From: Methanoregula sp.
Lineage (GTDB): Archaea; Halobacteriota; Methanomicrobia; Methanomicrobiales; Methanospirillaceae
Direction: 5' to 3'
DNA: 14,730 nucleotides
Assembly: GCA_003136075.1 (NCBI GenBank)
Contig: PNBP01000079.1
Span: 17,375 to 32,104 of the forward strand
Shown: positions 5,763 to 14,392 of the stretch, piece after piece
Layout: each line of letters starts with the position of its first letter
Position numbering within the stretch: the first letter of the stretch is position 1
Notes under the pieces: model-generated
What the model was told of the DNA's origin: nothing
What the model saw: the letters and a program-made list of their open reading frames with translations, nothing else
Database searches by the model: none
Position numbers and translations under genes: made by a program

Positions 5763-5787
5763 ATACAAAAAAAGTGATTAAAAGTAT
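5763..5787 (-). terminator. Terminator of ilvD
   Basis: On the minus strand, TACTTTTAATCACTTTTTTTG follows directly after the ilvD stop codon and gives two T-runs of four and seven bases. Confidence 0.5.
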
Positions 5788-7431
5788 TTACCGCTGGACA
5801 GCACCAAGGTTTGCCTGTTCAACGGTAGCAGCATACCGGGCGAGCACGCCATGCAGCTGTTTTTTCACGGGTTTCCAGTCTTTCTTTCGGGTATCCAGTA
5901 CCGCAGCATCAACAAGGAGATCGATCTTTTTGGCAAACAGATCGATTTCAATCACATCGCCATCCCGCACAAACGCAATCGGGCCGCCGACGGCAGCTTC
6001 CGGCGCGACGTGCCCGATGCAGGGTCCCCGTGTCCCACCGGAAAACCGGCCGTCCGTGATCAGGACAACTTTTTTGTATCCAAGACCCATCAATGCCGAT
6101 GTCGGGGAGAGCATCTCCGGCATACCGGGTGCGCCCCGGGGCCCTTCGTAGCGTATAATGGCAATATCGCCTTCCTTGATCTCCCGTGCAAGGATCGCAT
6201 TCATCGCCGGCGTCTCTCCATCAAAGACCCGGGCAGGGCCGGTATGCCGCCACATCTCTTGTGGAACGGCTGCACATTTCACCACCGCACCGTCAGGGGC
6301 AAGTGAACCTGACAGGATTTTCAGCCCTCCGGGAGAATGAACGGATTCCTGAACCGACTGGATAATATGCTCATTTTTCACGACGGCATCCCGGGCAATT
6401 GCCATAACTGATTTACCGGAAACAGAAATGGCGTCCTCTAAATACGGGCTGAGTTGTTTTAAAACTGCAGGAATACCACCGGCGCGATAGAGCGTCTGCA
6501 TTGAATGGGGTCCCGATGGCTGCATATCACAGATATGCGGGATCTCATCCGATATCCGGCTAAAATCAGCAAGCGAGAGCGGGACATCGGCTTCCGTGGC
6601 AATTGCCATGAGATGAAGGACCGTATTGGTAGAACCGCCAAGCGCCATATCGACCCGGATCGCATTCATCAGGCTTTTTTTGGTAATAATATCACGCGGA
6701 CAGATATTCTTTTTCACCAGTGGCAGAATGGCTTCCCCGGTTTCCCGGGCAATACGGACTTTTGCAGCATCAACTGCCGGGATTGCTGCACAGCCGGGAA
6801 GCGACATTCCCATAGATTCGGTCATGCATGCCATCGTATTTGCGGTATAGAGCCCCTGGCAGCTGCCGCAGCCCGGCATCGCACAGGTTTCCAGGTCGCA
6901 TAATGCCTCGTTAGTCATGGAACCTGCTGCAACCTTCCCGACACCTTCAAAGACATCGATAAGCGAGAGATCATTGCCGTCCTGAAACCCCGACAGCATC
7001 GGACCACCGGTCAAAAGAATGGTCGGGATATTGGTCCGGGCTGCAGCCATCAGCATACCCGGAACAATTTTATCACAGGTGCCCACGCAGACGAGCCCGT
7101 CAAACCGGTGTGCTTCTGCCATTAATTCAATGGAGTCGGCAATATTCTCCCGCGATGGCAGGGAATATCGCATACCCACGTGCCCCATCGCGATGCCATC
7201 ACAGATCCCAATAACGCCAAATTCAAAAGGTACGCCACCGGCAGCGGCAATACCCTCCCGCACTTTATCGGAAAGCTGCCGGAGGTGGGTGTGCCCGGGA
7301 ACAATCGTATTGTAAGCGTTTGCGATACCGATAAACGGGAGATCCATCTCCCGCTGGGTAACACCCAGCGATCGCAGCAGCGATCGGTTCGGTGCCCGCT
7401 GGTAACCGGTCTTAACTTCATCACTCCGCAT
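5788..7431 (-). CDS. ilvD: Dihydroxy-acid dehydratase
   Basis: IlvD dehydrates 2,3-dihydroxy-isovalerate and 2,3-dihydroxy-3-methylvalerate to the 2-keto acids in valine, isoleucine and leucine synthesis; it is a cytosolic Fe-S enzyme. From ATG 7431 the protein has 547 residues, normal for the family. Hallmarks: [21 protein letters not shown] (about residue 74 onward), [13 protein letters not shown] (C119, D120, K121), [18 protein letters not shown] (Cys 183, 188 and 191), [14 protein letters not shown] near the C-terminus. The loop that reads PCNxHL in plant-type [2Fe-2S] enzymes is VPGHTHL here, as in E. coli-type IlvD, which suggests the oxygen-sensitive [4Fe-4S] type and fits a strict anaerobe. 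In-frame starts at 7437, 7443 and 7497 (GTG) exist; 7431 is chosen because MRSDEVKTG is the usual family N-terminus. It lies 65 bp after the cfbB stop, with a possible TATA (7464-7472) between them. Confidence 0.95.
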   Translation of the reverse strand: MRSDEVKTGYQRAPNRSLLRSLGVTQREMDLPFIGIANAYNTIVPGHTHLRQLSDKVREGIAAAGGVPFEFGVIGICDGIAMGHVGMRYSLPSRENIADSIELMAEAHRFDGLVCVGTCDKIVPGMLMAAARTNIPTILLTGGPMLSGFQDGNDLSLIDVFEGVGKVAAGSMTNEALCDLETCAMPGCGSCQGLYTANTMACMTESMGMSLPGCAAIPAVDAAKVRIARETGEAILPLVKKNICPRDIITKKSLMNAIRVDMALGGSTNTVLHLMAIATEADVPLSLADFSRISDEIPHICDMQPSGPHSMQTLYRAGGIPAVLKQLSPYLEDAISVSGKSVMAIARDAVVKNEHIIQSVQESVHSPGGLKILSGSLAPDGAVVKCAAVPQEMWRHTGPARVFDGETPAMNAILAREIKEGDIAIIRYEGPRGAPGMPEMLSPTSALMGLGYKKVVLITDGRFSGGTRGPCIGHVAPEAAVGGPIAFVRDGDVIEIDLFAKKIDLLVDAAVLDTRKKDWKPVKKQLHGVLARYAATVEQANLGAVQR

Positions 7432-7463
7432 AGTCATATTCATGTGAGCATTACATCGCATGT

Positions 7464-7472
7464 CACATAAAA
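7464..7472 (-). promoter_or_regulatory. Possible internal promoter of ilvD
   Basis: The minus strand reads TTTTATGTG, about 26 bp before ATG 7443 and 37 bp before ATG 7431. It could start ilvD transcription apart from the upstream gene. The match is modest. Confidence 0.3.
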
Positions 7473-7496
7473 CAATATCAACAACAAAACAGTGCA

Positions 7497-8822
7497 CTAC
7501 TGGCAGTTTTTATACCGTTCTGCTGCCTCGATAAACGATTGCGCAAACGCATCAGAAAAATATGCATGGGTATACATGCCAACTGCATTTTCTGCAACAA
7601 GTCCGTCCTGTCCATTCTGGATTCCCTTTCCCCGCGAAAGCCTGAACGCAAATTCTGCATCATGATCCGGAATTACGGTTGAATAATGAAATTCGTGGCC
7701 ACGGGCACTCATGGATGCAGGGACAAATGAGGTGTTTTGCACACTCTGCCCGACGACATAGCCAAGTCCCCGGATTCTGTTCGTCATCTCTGCAGTGGCA
7801 GGAAGGATACCACACATGCGATACGAGGAATCCGCTACAATCTCCCGGGTAAGATACATCAACCCCCCGCATTCGGCGTATATTGGGAGACCCGACTCGC
7901 TCGCATGTTTCAGCTGACAGGTACACGGAGATTTGCCGAGCGCGTCAAGGTGCAGCTCCGGGTATCCGCCGCCAAAGTATAGTGCATCACAATCGGGCAG
8001 AGGATCGGTCAGAGGGCTGAAAAAAACAAGCCGGGCACCATGCGATCGCAACCGATCAAAATTATCCTCGTAATAAAAACAGAACGCGGGGTCCATTGCG
8101 ATGCCAATGGCCACCTTTGCTGGCGGAAGGGAAACGGGAGGTGTGGCATGATGCAGTGCCGGTGCCAGATGTGCAGATTCGATGATTGCGTCCACATCGC
8201 AAAACTCTTCGATCACTTCACCCGTCCGATGCCCGGTCTCCTGTTCGTGTGCCATGAACAGGCCAAGGTGCCGGCTGTTGAGTGCAATATCTTCGCGCCG
8301 GGGAATCCACCCAAACGCAGGGACTTTTTGAGAGGATTCAATCATCTGCCGGTGCCGCTCGCTGCCAACCGCGTTGACGATCACCCCGCTGATATGAACT
8401 GACGGGTCAAAGGTACAAAAACCCTTGATGAGGGCATGAATACTTCGGGACATTCCCCTCGCATGCACTACGAGGATGACCGGAGCCGATACAAGACCAG
8501 CGACATGTGCGGTGCTTGCATATGCAGATCCATCTACCCCATCAAATAATCCCATCACACCTTCAATAACCGCAATGTCAGCACCACTGCATGCCCGGTT
8601 GAAGGTATCGATCACACCATTCTCACCCATCATGAAAGGATCGAGGTTCCGTGATGGACGCCCGCAGATGCGGGTATGATGCGAGGGGTCAATAAAATCG
8701 GGACCGATCTTGAATGGCTGGACGGTCATCCCCCGCGAAACGAGTGCTTCCATGATCCCGCTCGCAACCGTAGTCTTGCCACACCCGCTATGTGTTCCGG
8801 CGATGACGATTCTGGGGATCAT
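7497..8822 (-). CDS. cfbB: Ni-sirohydrochlorin / cobyrinate a,c-diamide synthase
   Basis: A protein of 441 residues of the CobB/CbiA family: an ATP- and glutamine-dependent amidase that converts the a and c acetate side chains of a tetrapyrrole to amides. In methanogens this enzyme acts on Ni-sirohydrochlorin (coenzyme F430 synthesis) and can also act on cobyrinate (B12 synthesis), so cbiA/cobB are equally used names. Domains: a dethiobiotin-synthetase-like ATPase with P-loop [10 protein letters not shown] (9-18), switch-like [11 protein letters not shown] (39-49) and EGVMGLFDG (87-95), then a class I glutamine amidotransferase domain with FGGGYPEL (283-290), nucleophile C318 in [10 protein letters not shown] and H419 in GMYTHAYF. 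All key residues are present. A TATA-like element about 30 bp before ATG 8822 implies an almost leaderless mRNA. ilvD follows on the same strand after 65 bp. Confidence 0.93.
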   Translation of the reverse strand: MIPRIVIAGTHSGCGKTTVASGIMEALVSRGMTVQPFKIGPDFIDPSHHTRICGRPSRNLDPFMMGENGVIDTFNRACSGADIAVIEGVMGLFDGVDGSAYASTAHVAGLVSAPVILVVHARGMSRSIHALIKGFCTFDPSVHISGVIVNAVGSERHRQMIESSQKVPAFGWIPRREDIALNSRHLGLFMAHEQETGHRTGEVIEEFCDVDAIIESAHLAPALHHATPPVSLPPAKVAIGIAMDPAFCFYYEDNFDRLRSHGARLVFFSPLTDPLPDCDALYFGGGYPELHLDALGKSPCTCQLKHASESGLPIYAECGGLMYLTREIVADSSYRMCGILPATAEMTNRIRGLGYVVGQSVQNTSFVPASMSARGHEFHYSTVIPDHDAEFAFRLSRGKGIQNGQDGLVAENAVGMYTHAYFSDAFAQSFIEAAERYKNCQ

Positions 8823-8847
8823 TGTCGCTGTCCAACCTGCACCTGTG

Positions 8848-8856
8848 CGATAAAGT
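8848..8856 (-). promoter_or_regulatory. TATA-like element of cfbB
   Basis: The minus strand reads ACTTTATCG, centred 30 bp before the start codon, so transcription would begin a few bases before the ATG. Between here and 9037 (about 180 bp) no further gene or structure is supported. Confidence 0.35.
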
Positions 8857-9037
8857 GATTATGACCTTCAAGTATTCCGGGGAGAGTTCTGAAGGATGGT
8901 GATGCCAGTTTAGTCTTATTTGCCATCCCTGATTGTGTTTGATACATGGATTTATCAATTGTCATTGAGGGCAACACCCCTCTTGCTTCTTTGGTTGGGT
9001 GCTTTGGAGAACGTGCGACATATCCCAAAATAACTGT

Positions 9038-10354
9038 TCAGACCTGTTTTTTCCGGTAATGCAGCATGAGGTAGATGAGGCCGATAATGGCTGCAATAAT
9101 GATGGTAAGGTACACAGGATTCGAGAGTATGCCTGCGATACCGCTCTGATTTTTCACATTGATATTGACCTTCATCGGATCGGAGATATAGGTGTTATCA
9201 AGTGCATCCCGGTACCGGATTTCTGAATCAAGCCCGTATTCCTTGAGCGTTGCACTGCGCGACACGCTGATCTCGTACGTGGCAGTAGTTGATTCACCGG
9301 GATTGAGATCGCCAAGATACGCAACATCGTTGCTGCTTGTGAAGGGATCAACCGCACTGATACGGGCCTGGGCACTCAATACCGGCGTATCACCTGTATT
9401 TTTATACACGATGGAAAGGACTTGAGTATTCCCCGGATTCATCTCAACGGGTGGCGAAACAATTTTGAAATCGACTTTGCTGCCCACCGGAATGCCAATG
9501 GTTTCGCTGCGGGAATTGACGATATCTCCTTGTGTATTCTCATAGGATACCAGCACATCAACAGGATAGGTCTGGTGCTCTGCTTTTTGGGAAACTGCCA
9601 CCTTGTACAGGCAGTTCACGGTGCCACTTGCGGGGAAATTGCCGATATAGACACTGCTGTCGGTAGGTACAATGGGACTGTCATCATTCTGGACAATTTT
9701 AAGAATGGCTTTTTTGCCATCATCGGATCCGATATTTTTAACCGTCAGGTTGATGTACCCTTCAGAACCGGCATTCAGGTGTTCGGGAACCGCAGAGATC
9801 ACGTCAAGCGAGATATCCGGTTTTATGGTAATAGGGAGTGTTATTGTCTGGCTCTCGTTTACGTAATAATTTCTTACCGTATCCGCGGTCACCTGGTCGA
9901 TGCTGGAAAGAACTGAGTAGGAAAGTTCAACCGGGATCTGATAGGTTCCCCCACGGGCATCTGCATTTATCTTTGCAGTAACTACGGCAGTTATCGAGTT
10001 CCCCCCGGTGAGATCCCCCACCATTTGCGGATCGGATTTTATGATAACCGGGGCATCGCCAGCAGATACCCTTACAGAGAGATGCTTTGCCGTATTGGGC
10101 AGATCGGCAGGGGTAACAAGGTTTGACTGGACATACTTGTATTCGTTCAGACCATGGTTTTCAATGACGACATTCAGCTGGATATCATCACCGGGACTAA
10201 ATTCATTTTGACCTGAGAGATAGGCAGAAAATTCCGGCGTTCCCGTAGTATACTGCACACCAAGGGATACAGGTACCGTTCCTGCTGACACAGGAATCCC
10301 TATGCAGACAATAAGGATAATGAAAATAATTACGTGCTTATGTACGGACATCAT
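9038..10354 (-). CDS. COG1361-type S-layer-like surface protein, membrane anchored
   Basis: From ATG 10354 the protein has 438 residues. An N-terminal signal (MMSVHKHVIIFIILIVCIG..., cleavage likely after VSAG) precedes a long extracellular region built from beta-sandwich (CARDB/NEW3-like) repeats, recognisable by recurring phrases such as FSPGDDIQLNVVIENHG, LNAGSEGYINLTVKNIG and MNPGNTQVLSIVYKNTGDT. The C-terminus is one transmembrane helix (NPVYLTIIIAAIIGLIYLML) followed by a basic tail HYRKKQV, so the body faces outward. COG1361 proteins are common on archaeal envelopes, alone or next to transporters; the ligand is unknown. The chosen start has GGTGGGAG about 11 nt upstream; an earlier ATG (10396) would add 14 residues before the signal. 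It is divergent from a lipoprotein gene. Confidence 0.83.
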   Translation of the reverse strand: MMSVHKHVIIFIILIVCIGIPVSAGTVPVSLGVQYTTGTPEFSAYLSGQNEFSPGDDIQLNVVIENHGLNEYKYVQSNLVTPADLPNTAKHLSVRVSAGDAPVIIKSDPQMVGDLTGGNSITAVVTAKINADARGGTYQIPVELSYSVLSSIDQVTADTVRNYYVNESQTITLPITIKPDISLDVISAVPEHLNAGSEGYINLTVKNIGSDDGKKAILKIVQNDDSPIVPTDSSVYIGNFPASGTVNCLYKVAVSQKAEHQTYPVDVLVSYENTQGDIVNSRSETIGIPVGSKVDFKIVSPPVEMNPGNTQVLSIVYKNTGDTPVLSAQARISAVDPFTSSNDVAYLGDLNPGESTTATYEISVSRSATLKEYGLDSEIRYRDALDNTYISDPMKVNINVKNQSGIAGILSNPVYLTIIIAAIIGLIYLMLHYRKKQV

Positions 10355-10592
10355 CAGAAAGAGTTCTCCCACCAGTTTTTCCTTAAAAAGTATCAAATGA
10401 TTTGTATTTGGAGGTTATCTAACCTTTCTGTTTCCGGCTGTATCGCGGGAAATATTCCCCGTTGAATCTGCGTATTTTTAGCAGGATATCCACGCAGCAA
10501 TTTTTATGATAGGAGATGTGTGGATTTTTATGGCATATCATTCATGAGTTAGTTGCTAAACTTTTATACCATGACCTACCTACAGAAGAATA
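10355..10592. promoter_or_regulatory. Divergent promoter region of the two surface-protein genes
   Basis: Rightward, CTTTTATAC (10561-10569) lies about 28 bp before ATG 10593, predicting a leaderless lipoprotein mRNA. Leftward, ACTTTTTAAGG (10381-10391) lies ~32 bp before ATG 10354; CATTTGATA just upstream of it is an alternative that would keep the GGTGGGAG ribosome site in the transcript. In the middle no repeat or operator-like palindrome was noticed. Confidence 0.45.
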
Positions 10593-11366
10593 ATGAAACA
10601 GGCAATTCGTGATACCGGTATAATGATATTCATTATTCTGGTAGTATTTTCAGCGGGCTGTGTTACACCCCCAAAAGGAGGCACATCTTCATCAACATCA
10701 ACATCAGCTGGTTCTTACTCTTATCAACAACCCACTACCGTCACAACGACAGCGCCCAGTTATGTAAGTGCGGCCACACCCTTTGAGACGCCGGTTAAAA
10801 CAGGGACAGATACCTCTTCAACCGGATACACGGTCATCACGCAATCGACACCAATACCCGGGGATATATCCTGTCTGATCGCTCTTTCCACCAACACCTA
10901 TTCGTATAACAAAACCGCTTTCAGTTTTAACCTCAAAAACCCCCCGATGTATATCAATTACTCGGTTATCCCGACAAATATCACCGTGAATAAAGTGGTT
11001 GAAGCGACTAGTGGAGGGCAGCAGATGGTGACCCTCACTTATTCAGACTACAGTCCCAATTCATGGTTTGAAGTGACCGTCCGGAATAAGACCACCGGTG
11101 AAATTTATAAGGATGCGGGATTTGGTACAGCTAAACAATTAAGTACCTATACGGATGGGACTATCAAAGTGATGAACACTGATGATTTGCTGATCGAATT
11201 CAGCGGTAATCTGATAACGGCAACTGCCGGTGTATGGGTTAAACCCTCAGGAAATATTGATGCCAATCAGACAATGGCCTTTAGTGAGTGCAAATACTGG
11301 GAGGGCAACCCCCGTAATATGTTGTATATGGCTACGGCCACTGCCACGCCAACATGGGCACCATAA
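10593..11366 (+). CDS. Putative surface lipoprotein with Ser/Thr-rich linker
   Basis: A protein of 257 residues. A lipoprotein signal MKQAIRDTGIMIFIILVVFSAGC ends in a clear lipobox (FSAGC, C23). A low-complexity Ser/Thr/Pro linker follows (about residues 30-85), typical of glycosylated stalks. The globular part (~90-245) is predicted beta-rich, with several N-x-S/T sites (for example NYSV, NITV, NKTT) as on exported archaeal proteins. I recognise no conserved catalytic motif or family. It would be tethered to the outer face of the membrane. It is divergent from the COG1361 surface protein, which suggests joint use at the envelope, and ends at a strong T8 terminator. Confidence 0.72.
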   Translation: MKQAIRDTGIMIFIILVVFSAGCVTPPKGGTSSSTSTSAGSYSYQQPTTVTTTAPSYVSAATPFETPVKTGTDTSSTGYTVITQSTPIPGDISCLIALSTNTYSYNKTAFSFNLKNPPMYINYSVIPTNITVNKVVEATSGGQQMVTLTYSDYSPNSWFEVTVRNKTTGEIYKDAGFGTAKQLSTYTDGTIKVMNTDDLLIEFSGNLITATAGVWVKPSGNIDANQTMAFSECKYWEGNPRNMLYMATATATPTWAP

Positions 11367-11368
11367 CT

Positions 11369-11391
11369 CTCAAAAAAATCCATTTTTTTTA
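11369..11391 (+). terminator. T-run terminator of the lipoprotein gene
   Basis: A run of eight T residues (11383-11390) lies 17-24 nt after the stop codon. Confidence 0.5.
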
Positions 11392-11468
11392 TTAACGTTT
11401 TATTTAATACACGACATTTTTTGACTACACAATTAAAGGACTGGTGAGATATTTAAGCGATGAAAGTG

Positions 11469-11477
11469 ATTTATGTA
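11469..11477 (+). promoter_or_regulatory. TATA box of the tRNA-Arg gene
   Basis: ATTTATGTA is centred about 27 bp before the first base of the mature tRNA, the normal archaeal spacing. A second A/T box, ATATTTAAG (11449-11457), lies too far upstream to be the main one. Confidence 0.5.
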
Positions 11478-11499
11478 AGGCAGTTATATCATTGCCAGA

Positions 11500-11571
11500 G
11501 TCCCGGTAGGGTAGTGGACATCCTAAAAGATTGCGGATCTTTTGACCCGGGTTCGAGTCCCGGCCGGGGCG
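11500..11571 (+). tRNA. tRNA-Arg (anticodon GCG)
   Basis: A complete cloverleaf. The acceptor stem GTCCCGG (11500-11506) pairs with CCGGGGC (11564-11570), including one G-U pair at position 2-71; the discriminator is G (11571). The anticodon stem AAAGA/TCTTT (11526-11530, 11538-11542) closes loop TTGCGGA, giving anticodon GCG (11533-11535), which reads CGC/CGU as arginine. The T-arm is CCGGG-TTCGAGT-CCCGG (11547-11563). The D-arm contains GG followed by A20, the usual arginine identity base. CCA is not encoded. There is no intron, and no repeat of the 3' end nearby that would mark an integrated element. Confidence 0.93.
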
Positions 11572-11679
11572 TACCTCATTCTGTGCCTAAACCTCTTTAT
11601 ATTTAGATTTGTTCTCTTTTGCGTATCATTGTTTACAAAGATGGTTCGATAAAAATCCTGATTATCCCTCCGTCTCTCT

Positions 11680-11690
11680 AAAAAAAATAA
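11680..11690 (-). terminator. T-run terminator of the aldo/keto reductase gene
   Basis: The minus strand carries eight T residues (11680-11687) starting 12 nt after the stop codon. The T-rich plus strand between 11590 and 11622 probably ends the tRNA transcript coming the other way. Confidence 0.45.
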
Positions 11691-11699
11691 TAAACTCTA

Positions 11700-12956
11700 T
11701 CAATCATGGTTCCCCTTCACAACCGTATTTTTACGAGAAAACGCCTGCCGGAAACGTCCAACCTTACTCATGCACCATAGTCCTCCCTTGAGCACCGGAA
11801 CAATAACCCTCATGCCCCCCTCCATTTCCCTTGAAACCTCATGGAGCCGCTCACGAACCGGTATGTGCTGGGGGCAAACTTTTTCACATTTACCGCACCC
11901 CTTACAGAGTCCGGCATACGATACATCAGACAGCAACCCACCGTGACGTCCGATATAGTGAAATTTCGCACTCCGGTCATGCGGGAAGAGGTGATGGGCA
12001 TTGTAAAGTGCAAAGCAGCCGGGGATATCGACGCCGGCAGGGCACGGCATGCAATAGTTGCAGCCCGTACAGCCGACTTTCATCAGCCGCTGGTAGGTTT
12101 CCTTTACCTGCTGTATCCGCTCATGGTCTGCCGGTGTCAGGGCGTTGGGATGAGCTTCACCTGCCACCCGAATATTTTCATCGATGTGTACTTCATCGTT
12201 CATACCTGACAGCACAACCGTCACTTCGGGGTGATCCCATACAAAGCGAAGCGCCCATTCGGCAGGAGATCGTTTTACCGGTGAGGCGTCCCAGATTTTC
12301 TGCACCTCATCCGGAATTTTTCCCGCAAGGTTACCGCCCCGAAGGGGCTCCATAATCATGACAGCAAGCCGTTTTTCTGCCGCATATTTTAGTCCCCCGG
12401 TTCCTGCCTGGCACTGCTCGTCAAGATAATTATACTGGATCTGGCAGAAATCCCAGTCATATGCATCTACGATTTCCTTAAATGTCGCAATATCGCCATG
12501 AAACGAAAAACCGGCATGTGTTATTCTCCCGTCCTTTTTTGCCGCATCAAGGAATGCACGCACACCCAGCCGTTTCATCTTCTCCCAGTTTTCATGTGCC
12601 AGACTGTGAAGCAGGTAAAAGTCAATATGATCCGTGTGCAGCGTCAGCAGTTGAGACTGAAGGATATGATCCATATCTTCATGTACCTGCACCGACCAAG
12701 GGGGTAATTTTGTTGCAATATGGACTTTTTCCCGGTACCCGTCTGCCAATGCCTGGGCCAGGATCTTTTCACTTTTTCCGAAATGATATGCCGGTGCGGT
12801 ATCAACATAATTGACGCCATGATCAATCGCATAACGGAGTTGCGCAATCGCGCGTTCCTCATCAATGCCCCCGCCTTTTTTTGCGGGGAGCCGCATATAC
12901 CCAAATCCAAGAATCGAAAGGGTATCACCGGTTTTTGGCACATTTCGGTAAAGCAT
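11700..12956 (-). CDS. Aldo/keto reductase with C-terminal 4Fe-4S ferredoxin domain
   Basis: From ATG 12956 the protein has 418 residues. The first ~270 form an aldo/keto reductase barrel: DTAPAYHFGKSEKIL gives the catalytic Asp (52) and Tyr (57), then ATKL (Lys 83) and DFYLLHS with the active-site His. After a linker comes a ferredoxin-like tail with two cysteine sets, CTGCNYCMPCP (Cys 296, 299, 302, 305) and CKGCGKCEKVCP (Cys 351, 354, 357, 361), enough for two 4Fe-4S clusters. This fusion is widespread in anaerobic bacteria and archaea; the clusters probably link NAD(P)H or substrate oxidation to ferredoxin. The substrate is unknown. The upstream in-frame ATG 12968 would add MVFC, but only the later ATG has a suitably spaced GAGG site. 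A TATA box at 13008-13016 predicts a ~30-nt leader. Confidence 0.9.
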   Translation of the reverse strand: MLYRNVPKTGDTLSILGFGYMRLPAKKGGGIDEERAIAQLRYAIDHGVNYVDTAPAYHFGKSEKILAQALADGYREKVHIATKLPPWSVQVHEDMDHILQSQLLTLHTDHIDFYLLHSLAHENWEKMKRLGVRAFLDAAKKDGRITHAGFSFHGDIATFKEIVDAYDWDFCQIQYNYLDEQCQAGTGGLKYAAEKRLAVMIMEPLRGGNLAGKIPDEVQKIWDASPVKRSPAEWALRFVWDHPEVTVVLSGMNDEVHIDENIRVAGEAHPNALTPADHERIQQVKETYQRLMKVGCTGCNYCMPCPAGVDIPGCFALYNAHHLFPHDRSAKFHYIGRHGGLLSDVSYAGLCKGCGKCEKVCPQHIPVRERLHEVSREMEGGMRVIVPVLKGGLWCMSKVGRFRQAFSRKNTVVKGNHD

Positions 12957-13007
12957 ACAAAAAACCATCCTCGGGAAATGACTGATCAGGTACCATTTTT
13001 TTCCCAG

Positions 13008-13016
13008 CCATATAAG
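13008..13016 (-). promoter_or_regulatory. TATA box of the aldo/keto reductase gene
   Basis: The minus strand reads CTTATATGG; a start near 12986 leaves a short leader that includes the GAGG site before ATG 12956. Confidence 0.45.
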
Positions 13017-13349
13017 AGTTCATGACTCGGTGATCCTGGAGCCGGGAGAATCGGATTGAGGGACCGTTCAACTGCTCATGATAATAAAAGATTTATCAAC
13101 CTTTGGCATTATCCCCACCTCATAAGAAAAATCAAAAAATCTCCATACCTGCCCATTTTTTAATTCGTATCGAAAATACGTTCATACATCTGGTATTTGT
13201 CATGGGTACATACGGCATAATGGTGATACGGGGCTATCGGAAACCCTATCAGTTTTTTATTCAAATGCTCCGTTTCATTCTGTTTTTTTACATAATCCTC
13301 TCCCCGGAAAGGGTTTAATTACATTCCGGTCGATAACTTATCCAGATTT
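13017..13349. other. Divergent intergenic region with DUF475 promoter
   Basis: About 330 bp without a convincing gene. A hydrophobic reading frame at 13103-13318 needs a TTG start and resembles nothing I know. GTTTAATTA (13312-13320) lies about 34 bp before the DUF475 start and is its likely TATA box, giving a leader of about 8 nt. No stable repeat was noticed. Confidence 0.4.
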
Positions 13350-14273
13350 ATGGACATTTTTTCCATTCTCCTGACCATCGCAGGGCTCTGCCTGTTTGAG
13401 ACTATTACCAGCATCGATAATGCGATCATCAATGCGGAAGTGCTCTCGACCATGAAAGAACGGGCACGGCGCTGGTTTTTGACCTGGGGGCTGTTGTTTG
13501 CGGTCTTTGTCGTCAGGGGAATGCTCCCGTGGCTTATCGTCTGGATGTCCACACCGTCACTTGGCCCTATCGGCGCACTCACGGCGACGTTCTCAAGTGA
13601 CCCGGTTGTAATTGCAGCGATCGGGCAATCCGCCCCGGTGCTGCTGATGGGCGGCGGCACATTCCTGATCTTTCTCTTCTTCCACTGGCTGTTTCTCGAA
13701 GAAAAATACTTCGGCATCCGGGGTGAGCGGTATATCGCAACCAAAGGCGTGTGGTTCTTTGCAGTTGTCGCAATTCTCCTCGCCACACTTGTCTGGTTTG
13801 CACTTGACAAAAACCCGATGATTGCATTTGGGGCCGTCATTGGTTCTACCGCGTTTTTCATTGTACACGGCTTCCGGCAGAACGCAGAAAACGCAGAACG
13901 AAAACTGGTCTCGGGCGATATGTCTGATATCAGTAAGATCTTTTATCTTGAAGTGATCGATGCAACATTCTCTATCGACGGTGTGCTCGGAGCATTTGCC
14001 TTTACGATGGCAGTTCCCCTCATCATCATCGGTAACGGTTTCGGCGCGTTTGTTGTCCGTGAAATCACCGTGCGGAATGTGGATAATATCAAAAAATACC
14101 GGTTCCTCAAAAACGGTGCGATGTACTCGATCTTCTGCCTGGGGATTATCATGGTGCTGGACAGTTTCGGTTTCCACATCCCCTCCTGGCTTTCACCGCT
14201 CATCACCTTTGGGATTGTCGGCATTTTCCTCGTTAAATCCATCCGCGTCGGTCCGCTGGCGGAACCTGCATGA
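13350..14273 (+). CDS. DUF475/TerC-superfamily integral membrane protein
   Basis: A protein of 307 residues with about eight or nine membrane spans. Two related acidic motifs inside or beside helices are the hallmark of the TerC/DUF475 superfamily: FETITSIDNAI (16-26) and LEVIDATFSIDGVLGA (200-215), each with an Asp after Ser-Ile and a Glu nearby. Superfamily members are thought to move metal ions or to protect against tellurite and metal stress; the substrate of DUF475 proteins is not established. A hydrophilic loop at ~173-197 (GFRQNAENAERKLVSGD) separates the two halves. It starts at ATG 13350 behind a very short leader and ends at a hairpin terminator; an Mrp-type ATPase gene follows on the same strand, probably with its own promoter. 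Confidence 0.85.
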   Translation: MDIFSILLTIAGLCLFETITSIDNAIINAEVLSTMKERARRWFLTWGLLFAVFVVRGMLPWLIVWMSTPSLGPIGALTATFSSDPVVIAAIGQSAPVLLMGGGTFLIFLFFHWLFLEEKYFGIRGERYIATKGVWFFAVVAILLATLVWFALDKNPMIAFGAVIGSTAFFIVHGFRQNAENAERKLVSGDMSDISKIFYLEVIDATFSIDGVLGAFAFTMAVPLIIIGNGFGAFVVREITVRNVDNIKKYRFLKNGAMYSIFCLGIIMVLDSFGFHIPSWLSPLITFGIVGIFLVKSIRVGPLAEPA

Positions 14274-14274
14274 C

Positions 14275-14299
14275 AGGGCACTTCTCTTTTTGCCCTTTT
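14275..14299 (+). terminator. Hairpin plus T-run terminator of the DUF475 gene
   Basis: AGGGCA (14275-14280) pairs with TGCCCT (14291-14296) around a T-rich loop, and more T residues follow. It begins two bases after the stop codon. Confidence 0.6.
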
Positions 14300-14392
14300 A
14301 ATACAAAAGTTGAAGATCCTAAGGTAAAGAAAATCCTGATGCACCGGTTTATGCACAAACCAGCGGATTCATAATCAGTCCCTCCCAAAATA

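Larger units (their letters stand above)
5303..5787. other. Non-coding stretch with one GC-rich hairpin
   Basis: About 485 bp without a credible gene on either strand. It is A/T-rich except for 5501-5534. There ATCGCCGC and GCGGCGAT form perfect outer arms around CCCC-GAC-GGGG, and the palindrome GGGGCGCCCC (5516-5525) offers a competing fold. The motif TTGACA occurs at 5653-5658 and again at 5665-5670 (ATTGACATACATTGACAC), without an obvious promoter role in an archaeon. Confidence 0.45.

Noticed and set aside
8819..9028. A 69-residue reading frame upstream of cfbB whose stop overlaps the cfbB ATG (ATGA)
   Set aside because: The ATGA overlap suggests coupling, but the peptide has no recognisable pattern, the frame crosses the likely cfbB TATA box, and no ribosome site precedes its start.
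9422..9916. A 164-residue plus-strand frame
   Set aside because: It is antisense to the repeats of the COG1361 protein, whose signal peptide, repeats and anchor clearly mark the coding strand.
11500..11571. tRNA-Arg as an integration site for a mobile element
   Set aside because: No direct repeat of the tRNA 3' end and no integrase gene is seen in the window.
11831..12355. A 174-residue plus-strand frame
   Set aside because: It is antisense to the aldo/keto reductase, whose cysteine motifs and catalytic residues fix the true frame.
13103..13318. A hydrophobic 71-residue plus-strand frame before the DUF475 gene
   Set aside because: It needs a TTG start, has no ribosome site or promoter, and the hydrophobicity comes from T-rich non-coding sequence.
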